A stretch of 64,000 bases of DNA from [Clostridium] scindens ATCC 35704 (GTDB lineage: Bacteria; Bacillota; Clostridia; Lachnospirales; Lachnospiraceae), in the NCBI RefSeq assembly GCF_004295125.1, contig NZ_CP036170.1:2606501-2670500 (forward strand), in the 5' to 3' direction. This document shows positions 25,313-34,716 of this stretch, piece after piece. The notes beneath the pieces are model-generated. The model had not been told where the DNA came from and did not search any database. It saw only the letters and a program-made list of their open reading frames with translations. The translations under genes and the position numbers were made by a program. Within the stretch, counting starts at the first letter, position 1; each line of letters starts with the position of its first letter.

Positions 25313-27835
25313 ATGGAGCAATATACAGTGACGGGCATGAACTGCGCTGCATGCAGTGCCCGGGTGGAGAAGGCGGTTTCCAAGGTGCCGGGGGTAACCT
25401 CCTGTTCGGTGAGCCTATTGACGAATTCCATGGGCGTGGAAGGGACAGCAGGGCAGGCAGACATCGTGGCAGCGGTGGAAGAGGCTGGCTACGGCGCTGC
25501 GCCGAAGGCTTCCGAGGCGAAGGGAAAGGCCGCTTACGGGACAGCGACGGATGATTTCCTGAAAGATAAGGAAACGCCGCTGCTTAAGAAGCGGCTGATC
25601 GCATCTTTGTGCTTTCTGGTGCCGCTGATGTACGTGTCCATGGGGCATATGATGTGGGGCTGGCCGCTTCCGGCATTTATGGCAGACAATCATGTGGCGA
25701 TGGGATTATACCAGCTGATATTTACGGCTGCAGTCATGGTGATCAACCAGAAGTTTTTTATCAGCGGCTTTAAGAGCCTGTGGCACCGCTCGCCCAATAT
25801 GGATACCTTGGTAGCCCTGGGGGCAGGAGCATCCTTTGTCTACAGCACCTATGCCTTATTCGCGATGACGGATGCCCAGATGCACGGCGACATGGCAAAG
25901 GTAATGGATTACATGCATGAATTCTATTTTGAATCCGCCGCAATGATCCTGACGCTGATTACCGTAGGAAAGATGCTGGAAGCCCGTTCCAAAGGGCGGA
26001 CGACGGATGCGCTCAAGAGTCTGATGAAGCTGGCGCCAAAGACTGCGACGATCATCAGAGACGGCATGGAGGCAGAAGTATCCATAGACCAGGTGAGAAA
26101 GGGAGACGTCTTTGTAGTAAGGCCGGGTGAGAATATTCCCGTGGATGGCATCGTGCTGGATGGCAGCAGCGCGGTCAATGAATCTGCGCTGACCGGGGAG
26201 AGCATACCGGTGGACAAGGAAGTAGGAGACACGGTGTCCGCTGCAACCTTGAATCATTCAGGATTTCTCCGGTGCGAGGCCACCAGGGTGGGGGAGGATA
26301 CGACCCTTTCCCAGATTATTCAGATGGTCAGCGATGCGGCAGCCACCAAAGCGCCCATTGCCAAGGTGGCAGACCGGGTATCCGGCGTTTTCGTGCCAGC
26401 GGTAATCGGCATAGCGGCGGGAACCATCCTGGTATGGCTGGTTGCGGGACAGAGCATAGGTTTTGCCCTGGCGAGAGGAATCTCGGTGCTGGTAATCAGC
26501 TGTCCTTGCGCGCTGGGCCTGGCGACGCCTGTAGCGATCATGGTAGGAAATGGCATGGGAGCGAAGAACGGGATCATGTTCAAGACCGCCGTTTCCCTGG
26601 AAGAAGCAGGCAAGATGCAGATCGTGGCACTTGACAAGACCGGGACGATCACCAGCGGGGAGCCAAAGGTAACGGATATGATTCCGGCATCTGGGATTAC
26701 AGAAGATGAATTGCTTCGGATGGCCTACGGACTGGAGAGTAAGAGCGAGCATCCGCTGGCCCATGCGATCTTGGCGCTGGCGAGAGAAAAAGGTCTTTCC
26801 GATGGGCATGAGGTGGCGGAATTCCATGCGGTTCCCGGAAATGGACTTACCGGTCGGATGGGCGAGGATGTGCTGGCCGGAGGAAATCTTAAGTTTATCG
26901 GTGATAAAGCATCGGTGACAGAAGAGATGAGGCAGAATGCAGAACGTCTTTCAGAAGATGGAAAGACGCCGCTGTTCTTTAGCAGGAACGGAGAACTGGC
27001 AGGAATCATCGCTGTCGCGGATGTCATCAAGGAGGATAGCCCGCAGGCGATCAAAGATTTGCAGAATATGGGAATCCACGTAGTCATGCTGACCGGCGAC
27101 AACGAACGCACGGCAAAGGCTATCAGACGGCAGGCCGGTGTTGATGAGGTGATCGCAGGCGTGCTTCCGGACGGAAAGGAAAGCGTGATCCGATCATTGA
27201 AAAGAAAAGGAAAGGTTGCCATGGTGGGGGATGGAATCAATGATGCCCCGGCTCTTACTAGGGCGGATATTGGCATCGCCATAGGCGCAGGCACGGATAT
27301 CGCCATTGACGCCGCGGATGTGGTGCTGATGAAGAGCAGGCTCAGCGACGTGCCGGCAGCCATACGGCTCAGCCGGGCGACCCTTCGCAATATCCATGAG
27401 AATCTATTCTGGGCATTCTTCTATAATGTGATAGGAATACCCTTGGCGGCCGGCGTGTGGTACCCGCTGCTTGGATGGAAGCTGAACCCTATGTTCGGGG
27501 CTGCGGCCATGAGCCTGTCCAGTTTCTGCGTGGTCACCAATGCGCTGCGCCTGAACTGGTTCAAGATGCGTGATGCAAGCAAAGATAAAAAAATAAAAAC
27601 CAAAAAGAAAGAGGAGGAGACAACGATGGAAAAAACCATGAAGATTGAAGGAATGATGTGCGGACACTGCGAGGCAAGAGTAAAGAAATGCCTGGAGGCC
27701 CTTGAGCAGGTGGAGGAAGCAGCGGTAAGCCATGAGGAAGGAACCGCGGTCGTAAGGCTGAATGGAGAACTGGCAGACGATGTGCTGAAGAAGGCGGTGG
27801 AAGATCAGGACTACAAGGTGCTGGATATCCAGTAG
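25313..27835 (+). CDS. copA: copper-exporting P1B-type ATPase with N- and C-terminal metal-binding domains
   Basis: 840 aa. An N-terminal HMA domain (GMNCAAC, residues 8-14) is followed by eight TM helices with the CPC motif ([12 protein letters not shown]). Further motifs are the TGES actuator loop, the phosphorylation site DKTGTIT, HP (SEHPLAHAI) and [10 protein letters not shown]. After a lysine-rich linker comes a second HMA domain ([11 protein letters not shown]) at about 772-840. It pumps Cu(I) out. The C-terminal HMA resembles a free CopZ chaperone and is preceded by GAGGAGGAGA and an in-frame ATG at 27626, so a 69-aa chaperone could be made from the same message. Confidence 0.93.
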   Translation: MEQYTVTGMNCAACSARVEKAVSKVPGVTSCSVSLLTNSMGVEGTAGQADIVAAVEEAGYGAAPKASEAKGKAAYGTATDDFLKDKETPLLKKRLIASLCFLVPLMYVSMGHMMWGWPLPAFMADNHVAMGLYQLIFTAAVMVINQKFFISGFKSLWHRSPNMDTLVALGAGASFVYSTYALFAMTDAQMHGDMAKVMDYMHEFYFESAAMILTLITVGKMLEARSKGRTTDALKSLMKLAPKTATIIRDGMEAEVSIDQVRKGDVFVVRPGENIPVDGIVLDGSSAVNESALTGESIPVDKEVGDTVSAATLNHSGFLRCEATRVGEDTTLSQIIQMVSDAAATKAPIAKVADRVSGVFVPAVIGIAAGTILVWLVAGQSIGFALARGISVLVISCPCALGLATPVAIMVGNGMGAKNGIMFKTAVSLEEAGKMQIVALDKTGTITSGEPKVTDMIPASGITEDELLRMAYGLESKSEHPLAHAILALAREKGLSDGHEVAEFHAVPGNGLTGRMGEDVLAGGNLKFIGDKASVTEEMRQNAERLSEDGKTPLFFSRNGELAGIIAVADVIKEDSPQAIKDLQNMGIHVVMLTGDNERTAKAIRRQAGVDEVIAGVLPDGKESVIRSLKRKGKVAMVGDGINDAPALTRADIGIAIGAGTDIAIDAADVVLMKSRLSDVPAAIRLSRATLRNIHENLFWAFFYNVIGIPLAAGVWYPLLGWKLNPMFGAAAMSLSSFCVVTNALRLNWFKMRDASKDKKIKTKKKEEETTMEKTMKIEGMMCGHCEARVKKCLEALEQVEEAAVSHEEGTAVVRLNGELADDVLKKAVEDQDYKVLDIQ
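27611..27628 (+). promoter_or_regulatory. internal ribosome binding site and start within copA
   Basis: GAGGAGGAGA (27611-27620) is followed after 5 nt by ATG 27626, in frame with copA codon 772. It is the strongest Shine-Dalgarno in the gene body and marks the exact boundary of the CopZ-like domain. Confidence 0.5.
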
Positions 27836-27879
27836 TAAAAGGCATTTCTAAAAATTAAATAAACAGTCAGACAGTCATA

Positions 27880-27908
27880 TTGACGCAAAAGCATTTTCTT
27901 GCTAGGAT
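27880..27908 (+). promoter_or_regulatory. promoter of the marR-tauE unit
   Basis: TTGACG (27880-27885), 17 nt, TAGGAT (27903-27908). A GTTC-AAAATA-GAAC dyad lies just downstream (27918-27931) and could be the regulator's own site. Confidence 0.55.
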
Positions 27909-27950
27909 AGCCATATGGTTCAAAATAGAACTAAATATGGAGGCGAGAAA

Positions 27951-28388
27951 ATGCTTTTTGATTTGTGGGATGGATTATCCCTGTTTAAAAAAATCTATGA
28001 CCAGTCATTGGAGCCGGTCTGCAAAAAATACCAGTTGACCCGTATGGAACTGGACATCCTTTTGTTTCTGGCCAACAACCCGGGCTATGATACTGCCAAG
28101 GATATCATCGAGCGCCGGCGGCTCACCAAATCCCATGTATCCATGTCGCTCAAGGATTTAGAGAGGCGGGATCTGGTGCAAAAGGAATATTATCCGGGCA
28201 ACCAGAAGACGGCGCATCTGAAACTGTCTTCGGCATCCATCCAGATGGTGGCAGAAGGGCAGCAGGCCCAGAAGAAGTTTTTTCAGACGGTTTTCCGGGA
28301 TTTTAATCCGGAAGATGTAAGCCGGATGGAGGATTACTTCGAAAGAATGCGGAAGAATATGCAGAATGCGCTGAAGGAGGAATTATAG
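27951..28388 (+). CDS. MarR-family transcriptional regulator
   Basis: 145 aa from ATG 27951, which GGAGGCGAG precedes; an upstream ATG lacks a site. A winged helix-turn-helix with YQLTRMELDILLFLANNP, LTKSHVSMSLKDLERRDLV and a wing KEYYPGNQKTAHLKL. Ligand unknown. The next gene (TauE/SafE permease) begins 1 nt after its stop, so it probably controls that exporter and itself through the dyad at 27918. Confidence 0.82.
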   Translation: MLFDLWDGLSLFKKIYDQSLEPVCKKYQLTRMELDILLFLANNPGYDTAKDIIERRRLTKSHVSMSLKDLERRDLVQKEYYPGNQKTAHLKLSSASIQMVAEGQQAQKKFFQTVFRDFNPEDVSRMEDYFERMRKNMQNALKEEL

Positions 28389-28389
28389 A

Positions 28390-29160
28390 ATGCTTACGAA
28401 ATTTATTGTATGTTTTATCGCAGGGATCGGGGCAGGCCTGGGGACCGGATTTGCCGGAATGAGCGCGGCGGCGGTGATAAGCCCGATGCTGATTACCTTC
28501 TTGCATATCCCCGCCTATGAGGCTGTGGGAATCGCCCTGTCAAGCGACGTTTTAGCCAGCGCGGTCAGCGCTTATACTTATGGGAAGCATAAGAATCTGG
28601 ATATCAAAAATGGAATCGTCATGATGATTTCCGTGCTGTGCTTCACCCTGGTGGGGAGTTATATATCCAGCCTGGTCCCAAGCCATGCCATGGGCGGCTT
28701 CTCCGTGTTCATGACGCTGCTTCTGGGAATCAAGTTCATTGTAAGGCCCGTCATGACGACAAAGGAGTCTATGGAGGCTGTCAGCCCGAAGAAGCGGTTT
28801 ATACAGTCCATATTCTGCGGCATGCTGATCGGATTCATCTGCGGATTTGTAGGAGCGGGCGGCGGCATGATGATGCTTCTGATTCTCACCAGCGTGCTAG
28901 GATATGAACTGAAGACTGCGGTAGGGACCAGCGTGTTTATCATGACGTTTACGGCATTTACCGGAGCGGTGAGCCACTTTGCCATCGGCGGGGCGCCGGA
29001 CTGGTGGTGTATGGCTTTCTGCATCCTGTCTACATTTTTATGGGCAAGGGTGGCCGCCAAGTTTGCGAATAAGACGAGCCCGATCATCTTGAACCGTGCG
29101 ACAGGAGTCGTGCTGTCCGTTCTTGGCATTTCTATTATTGCAGTGAATTACCTGGCTTAA
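28390..29160 (+). CDS. TauE/SafE-family membrane permease
   Basis: 256 aa, with AAGGAGG upstream inside the marR end. Seven to eight TM helices with the two family half-repeats: GIGAGLGTGFAGMSAAAVISP in the first and IGFICGFVGAGGGMMMLLIL in the second. These permeases export sulfite, sulfoacetate or related organic anions; the substrate is not readable. Translationally close-coupled to the MarR gene. Confidence 0.8.
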   Translation: MLTKFIVCFIAGIGAGLGTGFAGMSAAAVISPMLITFLHIPAYEAVGIALSSDVLASAVSAYTYGKHKNLDIKNGIVMMISVLCFTLVGSYISSLVPSHAMGGFSVFMTLLLGIKFIVRPVMTTKESMEAVSPKKRFIQSIFCGMLIGFICGFVGAGGGMMMLLILTSVLGYELKTAVGTSVFIMTFTAFTGAVSHFAIGGAPDWWCMAFCILSTFLWARVAAKFANKTSPIILNRATGVVLSVLGISIIAVNYLA

Positions 29161-29220
29161 AAATGCCTCTTTTGGTCAATAATGTCAATAAAGACGTTTA
29201 TTGAGGAAAGAGGAAGAATA

Positions 29221-30462
29221 ATGAAGACATTTGAAGAATTATATAAGGATGTTCTTAGCCGGAAGATATCTCTTAAGGAGCCGCTTCCATCGGAATATAA
29301 TCCGCTGCATCTGGACTGCCTGCTCCATCCAAAGAATTATGCCCCGGTCATACCTTCTGTCGAGTGCGAGGAATGTGCCTATGAGCGTGCCTGCCAGAGA
29401 AGCTGCATCTTTGATGCCATCGAAGAAGGAGAAGACGGAAAACTGCGGATCAATCCCTCGCTTTGCACAGGCTGCGGCGTGTGCATGGATGCCTGCAAAG
29501 AAGAAAAACTGACTGCCAGCAAGGATGTACTACCTGCCATGAAGGCAGTCCGGGAGGCCAAAGGACCGGCCTATATGATGGTAGCGCCTGCATTTCTGGG
29601 GCAGTTTGATGAGGCGGTAACGCCAGGGAAGCTGCGCAGCGCGTTCAAGGCCCTTGGATTTACAGGAATGGTAGAGGTGGCGCTCTTTGCGGATATCCTG
29701 ACTTTGAAAGAAGCCTTAGAGTTTGACAGCCACGTGAAGGAGAAAGGGGATTATCAGCTGACCAGCTGCTGCTGTCCGGTGTGGATCTCCATGATCCGCA
29801 ATATCTACCATGAACTGATGCCCCATGTCCCGGGAGCCGTATCGCCTATGGTGGCGTGCGGGCGTATGATTAAGAGGATGTATCCGGATGCGGTGACCGT
29901 ATTTGCAGGGCCTTGCCTGGCGAAAAAGAAGGAGGCCCGGGAACCGGATATCGCTGACGCGGTGGATTATGTGCTGACATTCCAGGAAGTGAAGGACATC
30001 TTCGAAGCAGCTGATATTCATCCGGAAGAACTGGAAGATGACCAGAAGGAACACGCTTCCAAGGCCGGGCGGCTTTATGCAAGAACCGGCGGGGTCAGCC
30101 AGGCAGTGTCGGAGATGGTGGAACAGTTAAGACCCGACCGGAGCATAGCCGTTCATGCTGAGCAGGCCAATGGCACCAAGGAATGTATGGCAATGATCAA
30201 ACGGATCCAGAATAAGGAGACGGATGCCAATTTCTTTGAAGGGATGGGCTGTATCGGAGGATGCGTAGGAGGCCCGAAAGCGATCCTTCACAAGGAAGAG
30301 GGAACAAAATTTGTAGATGAATACGGGCAGGAGGCGCCTTTTAAGACCCCGCTTGAGAATCCTTATGTACGGAAGGTCCTGAAGGAATTAGGGTTTGAGA
30401 CGGTGGAGGATCTGGTGACAGACGATTCTCTTCTGACCAGGGATTTTTCGGCTGCCAGGTAG
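29221..30462 (+). CDS. short [FeFe]-hydrogenase-like protein (group C/D type)
   Basis: 413 aa from ATG 29221, with GAGGAAGA upstream. N-terminal cysteines (CEECAYERACQRSC) and a ferredoxin box (CTGCGVCMDAC) provide two Fe-S clusters. The H-domain follows with all three signatures in altered form: L1 TSCCCPVW (an extra Cys), L2 AGPCLAKKKEA, L3 FFEGMGCIGGCVGG. The four H-cluster cysteines are kept. No HydB/C electron-transfer subunit, maturase or PAS domain is adjacent. It may be a sensory or low-activity hydrogenase of group D; catalysis of H2 turnover is not certain. Confidence 0.75.
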   Translation: MKTFEELYKDVLSRKISLKEPLPSEYNPLHLDCLLHPKNYAPVIPSVECEECAYERACQRSCIFDAIEEGEDGKLRINPSLCTGCGVCMDACKEEKLTASKDVLPAMKAVREAKGPAYMMVAPAFLGQFDEAVTPGKLRSAFKALGFTGMVEVALFADILTLKEALEFDSHVKEKGDYQLTSCCCPVWISMIRNIYHELMPHVPGAVSPMVACGRMIKRMYPDAVTVFAGPCLAKKKEAREPDIADAVDYVLTFQEVKDIFEAADIHPEELEDDQKEHASKAGRLYARTGGVSQAVSEMVEQLRPDRSIAVHAEQANGTKECMAMIKRIQNKETDANFFEGMGCIGGCVGGPKAILHKEEGTKFVDEYGQEAPFKTPLENPYVRKVLKELGFETVEDLVTDDSLLTRDFSAAR

Positions 30463-30525
30463 GTAAAATGTAAAAGTTGTGGTATGATATAGGGGCACGC
30501 ATAAGAGAAAGGACAATGAAGGAAG

Positions 30526-31446
30526 ATGAACCGATACTATCTCGCCCCGCTGGAGGGCATTACCACGCACATTTACAGGCGGGCGTATCACGCCTGCTTC
30601 CATCCTATGAATAAATATTTTACGCCGTTTCTGGTGCCCCACACAAAGCGGGGATTCAATACAAGGGAATTAAATGATATCCTGCCGGAGAATAATGAAG
30701 GGATGAGGCTGGTTCCTCAGATCCTGACCAATGATGCCAAAGGGTTCTTGCAGACCGTCAAGAAACTAGAAGATTATGGATACGAGGAAGTCAATCTAAA
30801 CCTGGGCTGTCCTTCCAAGACGGTAGTATCCAAAAACAGGGGATCCGGATTCCTTGCCATGCCCGATGAACTGGACCGGTTTCTGGATGAAATCTACAGT
30901 GGGACTCAAGTCAGGATATCCATCAAGACCAGAATCGGGAAGCATAGCCCGGATGAGTTTGGAAGGCTGCTGGAAATCTACAACCAGTACCCGGTAGAAG
31001 AATTGATCATCCATCCCCGCCTGCAGCAGGACTTTTATAAGAATACGCCGAATTTGGAAGTATTTGCGGAAGCGGTGAGAGAAAGCAGGAATCCGCTCTG
31101 CTATAACGGAGACATATTTTCGGTGACGGATAGGGACAGGATAAAGGAGAGATTCCCGGAGGTAAAGACCTACATGATGGGACGAGGAATCCTTGTGAAT
31201 CCCGGGCTGGCAGGGGAACTGGCAGGCGAAGAGCCGGCGGATTGGGACAGGATTCGAAGGTTCCATGACCAGATCTATGAAGATTACCAAAGGATCAGCA
31301 TGGGAGATAAGAATGTGCTGTTTAAGATGAAGGAACTCTGGTGCTATCTGGGACATCATTTTCCGGGCTGTGAAAAGCAGCTTAAGAAGATTCGGAAGGC
31401 AGAGCGGCTGGACCGCTATGAAGCCGCGGTGGCGGAAATCCTGTAA
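30526..31446 (+). CDS. dus: tRNA-dihydrouridine synthase
   Basis: 306 aa. FMN TIM barrel with LAPLEGIT at the start, QILTNDAKGF, NLNLGCPSKTV (catalytic-loop Cys), IKTRIG, a HPR strand and MMGRGILVNPGL. It reduces uridines in the tRNA D-loop or variable loop with NADPH. The protein is of the DusA/C-like compact type; the target position cannot be assigned. ATG 30526 follows GAAGGAAG. It stands between the hydrogenase-like gene and the thiamine operon, which has its own promoter. Confidence 0.87.
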   Translation: MNRYYLAPLEGITTHIYRRAYHACFHPMNKYFTPFLVPHTKRGFNTRELNDILPENNEGMRLVPQILTNDAKGFLQTVKKLEDYGYEEVNLNLGCPSKTVVSKNRGSGFLAMPDELDRFLDEIYSGTQVRISIKTRIGKHSPDEFGRLLEIYNQYPVEELIIHPRLQQDFYKNTPNLEVFAEAVRESRNPLCYNGDIFSVTDRDRIKERFPEVKTYMMGRGILVNPGLAGELAGEEPADWDRIRRFHDQIYEDYQRISMGDKNVLFKMKELWCYLGHHFPGCEKQLKKIRKAERLDRYEAAVAEIL

Positions 31447-31463
31447 GAGGCTGCCGCCGCATC

Positions 31464-31492
31464 TTGACAAATCGTGAAGGATACGGTATATT
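31464..31492 (+). promoter_or_regulatory. thi operon promoter
   Basis: TTGACA (31464-31469), 17 nt, TATATT (31487-31492), about 20 nt before the riboswitch. Confidence 0.8.
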
Positions 31493-31507
31493 TAATAGCG
31501 TAAATTG

Positions 31508-31592
31508 AACAGGGGAGCCTATGGATAGGCTGAGAGGAAGTTGCGAACTTCGACCCATATACCTGATTTGGATAATGCCAACGTAGGGACGG
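31508..31592 (+). ncRNA. TPP riboswitch of the thi operon
   Basis: The thi-box blocks are all present: GGGGAGCC, GGCTGAGAGG, GACCC, ACCTGATTTGGATAATGCCA and CGTAGGGA. It binds thiamine pyrophosphate. A terminator hairpin at 31605-31636 follows, so transcription termination is the likely mechanism. Confidence 0.95.
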
Positions 31593-31604
31593 ATGTGAAT
31601 TGTT

Positions 31605-31636
31605 TGCGGAAGGTGCCTTGGCATTTTCCGCTTTTT
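31605..31636 (+). terminator. TPP-riboswitch terminator
   Basis: GCGGAAGGTGCC / GGCATTTTCCGC stem (31606-31631) followed by TTTTT. Confidence 0.85.
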
Positions 31637-31709
31637 CGTATCATAGGAAGTTCCGCTTCTTTGTTCATTTGCAAAGAAAATGATATAGCAATACCAATGT
31701 GAGTGAATG

Positions 31710-31765
31710 AGAGTTCATGAAGGGGTGCACCACCGCGGGTGTATTTCTTTCATGAACTCTTTTTT
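31710..31765 (+). terminator. second hairpin terminator in the thi leader
   Basis: GAGTTCATGAA (31711-31721) pairs perfectly with TTCATGAACTC (31749-31759), then TTTTTT. The loop is a GC-rich stretch, GGGGTGCACCACCGCGGGTG. It adds a second stop point between riboswitch and thiS. Confidence 0.75.
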
Positions 31766-31823
31766 GCCGCAATGGAGAGAGCGCTGTTGCAGCAAGACTT
31801 GAATTTTGGAAGGAGGGTGGATG

Positions 31824-32021
31824 ATGGTAAAAGTGAACGGAACCGAAAGAGAATACAGGCCCGGCATGTCGGTCTTACAGCTGTTGGAAGAGATGGGGTA
31901 TTCCATCACGCGTGTGGCGGTGGAAAAGAACGGGGAAATAGTCCCGAAGAACCGGCTGTCGGATACGTACCTTGAGGATGAGGACAGCCTGGAAGTCGTA
32001 AGTTTTGTAGGAGGGGGCTAG
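31824..32021 (+). CDS. thiS: sulfur carrier protein ThiS
   Basis: 65 aa. ATG 31824 is preferred over 31821 by spacing from AGGAGGG (31811-31817). A ubiquitin-fold protein: MVKVNGTEREY, then GMSVLQLLEEMG and the C-terminal SFVGGG, whose last Gly-Gly is adenylated and then thiocarboxylated. It carries sulfur for the thiazole ring of thiamine. It starts the thiSFGHE unit; ThiF, encoded 3 nt downstream, activates it. Confidence 0.92.
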   Translation: MVKVNGTEREYRPGMSVLQLLEEMGYSITRVAVEKNGEIVPKNRLSDTYLEDEDSLEVVSFVGGG

Positions 32022-32024
32022 GAG

Positions 32025-32666
32025 ATGGAGGAAAAGAGACTGACCAAAGAAGAGATCAGGAAGGCGCTGACTAAGCGTCACACGCAGACGGTCCAGGAAA
32101 GGCTGGAGCGTGCAAGAGTGGCGATTGCGGGTCTTGGAGGACTGGGGTCGAATGTGGCGTTTTCCCTTGCGAGAATCGGGGTTGGGCATATCCACCTGAT
32201 TGATTTCGACCGGGTAGACATCACCAACCTGAATCGGCAGCAATACTTTATGCGCCATATCGGTATGTATAAGACGGATGCGCTGAAGGAGGAACTGGAA
32301 CAGATCAATCCTTATCTGGAGATCATAACAGATCGCGTCAAAGTATCCCGGGAGAATCTTGCTTCCTTATTTGCCGAAGACAAGATTGTCTGCGAGGCCT
32401 TTGACGACCCGGAGGCGAAAGCCATGCTGGTTAATGGGATCCTGGAGCATTATCCGGGGAAACTTCTGGTGGCGGCTTCCGGGATGGCAGGATATGGGGC
32501 CAGCAATGAGATCCATACCAGAAAGGTGGGAAGCCGATTTTACCTGTGTGGGGACGAGACCTCGGAAGCAGGCGGGGATCGGGGGCTTATGGCTCCGCGG
32601 GTGGCCATCTGCGCGGCCCACGAGGCCAACCTGATCACGGAATATATTATCAATCAAGAAACTTAG
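32025..32666 (+). CDS. thiF: ThiS adenylyltransferase ThiF
   Basis: 213 aa. E1-like fold: ARVAIAGLGGLGSNVAFSLARIGVG nucleotide loop (in parts GLGGLGSN), DFDRVDITNLNRQ and GMYKTDAL. It lacks the zinc CxxC pairs and the catalytic Cys region of longer MoeB types, as expected for the short ThiF of anaerobes. It adenylates the ThiS C-terminus. ATG 32025 is 3 nt after thiS, with AGGGGGCTAGGAG upstream. Confidence 0.9.
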   Translation: MEEKRLTKEEIRKALTKRHTQTVQERLERARVAIAGLGGLGSNVAFSLARIGVGHIHLIDFDRVDITNLNRQQYFMRHIGMYKTDALKEELEQINPYLEIITDRVKVSRENLASLFAEDKIVCEAFDDPEAKAMLVNGILEHYPGKLLVAASGMAGYGASNEIHTRKVGSRFYLCGDETSEAGGDRGLMAPRVAICAAHEANLITEYIINQET

Positions 32667-32681
32667 TAGGAGGAGACAGAC

Positions 32682-33461
32682 ATGGAACATATAGCAAACG
32701 ATGCATTTGTACTTGGAGGACATACATTTGAATCAAGGTTTATCTTAGGCTCCGGGAAGTATTCCCTGGAACTGATCCAGGCGGCAGTCGAAAAAGCGGG
32801 CGCGCAGATTATCACGCTGGCTCTTCGCCGCGCCAATGAAGGGGGGATGGCAAACATCCTGGACTATATCCCAAAGGGCGTGACGCTTCTGCCCAATACG
32901 TCGGGGGCAAGGAATGCCGAGGAGGCGGTGCGCATTGCCCGCCTGTCCAGAGAATTAGGCTGCGGCGACTTCGTGAAGGTGGAGGTGATCCATGATTCCA
33001 AATACCTTCTGCCGGATAACTATGAGACCATAAAGGCTACCGAGATTCTGGCAAAAGAAGGGTTCGTAGTAATGCCTTACATGTACCCGGACTTGAATGC
33101 CGCCAGGGACATGGCAAACGCAGGAGCTGCCTGCATTATGCCGCTTGGCGCGCCGATTGGCTCCAACAAGGGAATCTGCACGAAAGAATTCATTCAGATA
33201 CTGATCGATGAGATCGACCTGCCCATCATCGTGGACGCCGGAATCGGCAGGCCTTCCCAGGCCTGCGAGGCGATGGAGATGGGGGCGGCTGCCGTGATGG
33301 CCAACACGGCGATTGCCACAGCTGGGGATATACCGGCTATGGCGGAAGCATTCAAGAAAGCAATTGAGGCCGGAAGGACGGCATATCTGTCAGGCATGGG
33401 AAGAGTTATGGACAAAGGCGCCAGCGCTTCTTCCCCATTGACAGGATTTTTGCAGGATTAG
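32682..33461 (+). CDS. thiG: thiazole synthase ThiG
   Basis: 259 aa. A TIM-barrel enzyme that joins deoxyxylulose phosphate, dehydroglycine and the ThiS thiocarboxylate to form the thiazole. Motifs: [10 protein letters not shown], the Schiff-base Lys in [29 protein letters not shown] and [11 protein letters not shown] follows TAGGAGGAG. It is in the middle of the thi operon, 15 nt after thiF and 9 nt before thiH. Confidence 0.94.
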   Translation: MEHIANDAFVLGGHTFESRFILGSGKYSLELIQAAVEKAGAQIITLALRRANEGGMANILDYIPKGVTLLPNTSGARNAEEAVRIARLSRELGCGDFVKVEVIHDSKYLLPDNYETIKATEILAKEGFVVMPYMYPDLNAARDMANAGAACIMPLGAPIGSNKGICTKEFIQILIDEIDLPIIVDAGIGRPSQACEAMEMGAAAVMANTAIATAGDIPAMAEAFKKAIEAGRTAYLSGMGRVMDKGASASSPLTGFLQD

Positions 33462-33470
33462 GAGGCAGTT

Positions 33471-34688
33471 ATGAGTACAGACAATCATGTGAACGAAAGC
33501 ATTTTAAACAGCGATATCAAGGAATGGCAGAAAAAGAACCGTATCGACCATATGGCCTATCTGCCGGGGATGGAAGTCCTGGAGTCAGAGGTGCAGGCGC
33601 AGGTGATCGAATCGATGAATGCCTATGATTATACGATATATACGGAAAAGGACATACGCCGGGCGTTGGAGCATGACAACCGTACGCCGGAGGATTTTGC
33701 GGCGCTTCTGTCCCCTGCGGCGCTGCCGCTTTTGGAGGAGATGGCGCAGCGTGCCAGAATCGAGACCAGGAAGCATTTTGGCAATGGCGTCTATATGTTC
33801 ACGCCCATCTACATAGCCAATTACTGTGAGAACTTCTGTATATACTGCGGATTTAACTGCCACAACAAGATTAACCGGGCACAGTTGAACGAGGAAGAGA
33901 TCGACAAGGAAATGCAGGAGATTGCCAAGACGGGCCTGCAGGAAATTCTCATTCTTACCGGCGAGAGCAGGAGCAAGTCTACCGTGGAATATATCGGCAA
34001 GGCCTGCCGGATTGCCCGTAAATATTTCAAGGTCATCGGGCTTGAAGTGTATCCGATGAATTCGGATGAATATGCCTATCTGCACGAATGCGGCGCGGAC
34101 TATGTCACCGTGTTCCAGGAAACCTATAATTCGGAAAAGTACGAGACGCTTCATCTGGCCGGACATAAGCGGATATTCCCTTACCGCCTGAACGCCCAGG
34201 AAAGGGCCCTCAAAGGCGGCATGCGGGGCGTGGGATTTGCGGCTCTCTTAGGGCTGGATGACTTCCGCAAAGACGCATATGCCACAGGAATGCATGCCTA
34301 CTTGCTGCAGCGGAAATATCCGCATGCGGAGATCGCATTCTCCTGTCCCCGCCTGCGTCCGATCATCAATAATGATAAGATTAACCCTATGGATGTGCAC
34401 GAGCCCCAGCTCTTGCAGGTGGTGACGGCGTACCGCCTGTTCATGCCGTTTGCAAGCATTACCGTCTCCACCAGGGAATGTGCCCGCGTCAGGGACAACC
34501 TGGTAAATATTGCTGCTACGAAGATCTCCGCTGGCGTAAGCACCGGAATCGGGGAACATGTGGAAGATCTTGAGACGAAAGGGGACGACCAGTTCGAGAT
34601 CTCCGACGGACGTTCTGTAGAAGAGGTGTATGAAGATCTGCTGCATCTGAATCTCCAGCCGGTGATGAATGACTATGTCTATGTGTAG
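33471..34688 (+). CDS. thiH: 2-iminoacetate synthase ThiH (radical SAM)
   Basis: 405 aa. The radical SAM cluster motif is CENFCIYCGF (CxxxCxxC) near residue 120. ILTGESRS, EVYPMNSDEY and the C-terminal BATS region (SCPRLRPI, STREC.RVRD) follow. It cleaves tyrosine to dehydroglycine (2-iminoacetate) and p-cresol for thiazole formation, the route used by anaerobes in place of ThiO. ATG 33471 follows TAGGAGGC. Cotranscribed with thiG and overlapping no other gene. Confidence 0.94.
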   Translation: MSTDNHVNESILNSDIKEWQKKNRIDHMAYLPGMEVLESEVQAQVIESMNAYDYTIYTEKDIRRALEHDNRTPEDFAALLSPAALPLLEEMAQRARIETRKHFGNGVYMFTPIYIANYCENFCIYCGFNCHNKINRAQLNEEEIDKEMQEIAKTGLQEILILTGESRSKSTVEYIGKACRIARKYFKVIGLEVYPMNSDEYAYLHECGADYVTVFQETYNSEKYETLHLAGHKRIFPYRLNAQERALKGGMRGVGFAALLGLDDFRKDAYATGMHAYLLQRKYPHAEIAFSCPRLRPIINNDKINPMDVHEPQLLQVVTAYRLFMPFASITVSTRECARVRDNLVNIAATKISAGVSTGIGEHVEDLETKGDDQFEISDGRSVEEVYEDLLHLNLQPVMNDYVYV

Positions 34689-34716
34689 GCCTGGGGTTGA
34701 GGAGGGACAGAAGGGT

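Noticed and set aside
25351-27397. Several long frames overlapping copA on both strands
   Set aside because: They are by-products of the GC-rich codon use of copA, with no start signals or recognisable domains.
31715-31745. T-box-like GGGTG..ACCGCGG sequence in the thi leader
   Set aside because: The TGGN that should pair with tRNA is missing, and there is no room for stem I or a specifier loop. It is the loop of a plain terminator hairpin.
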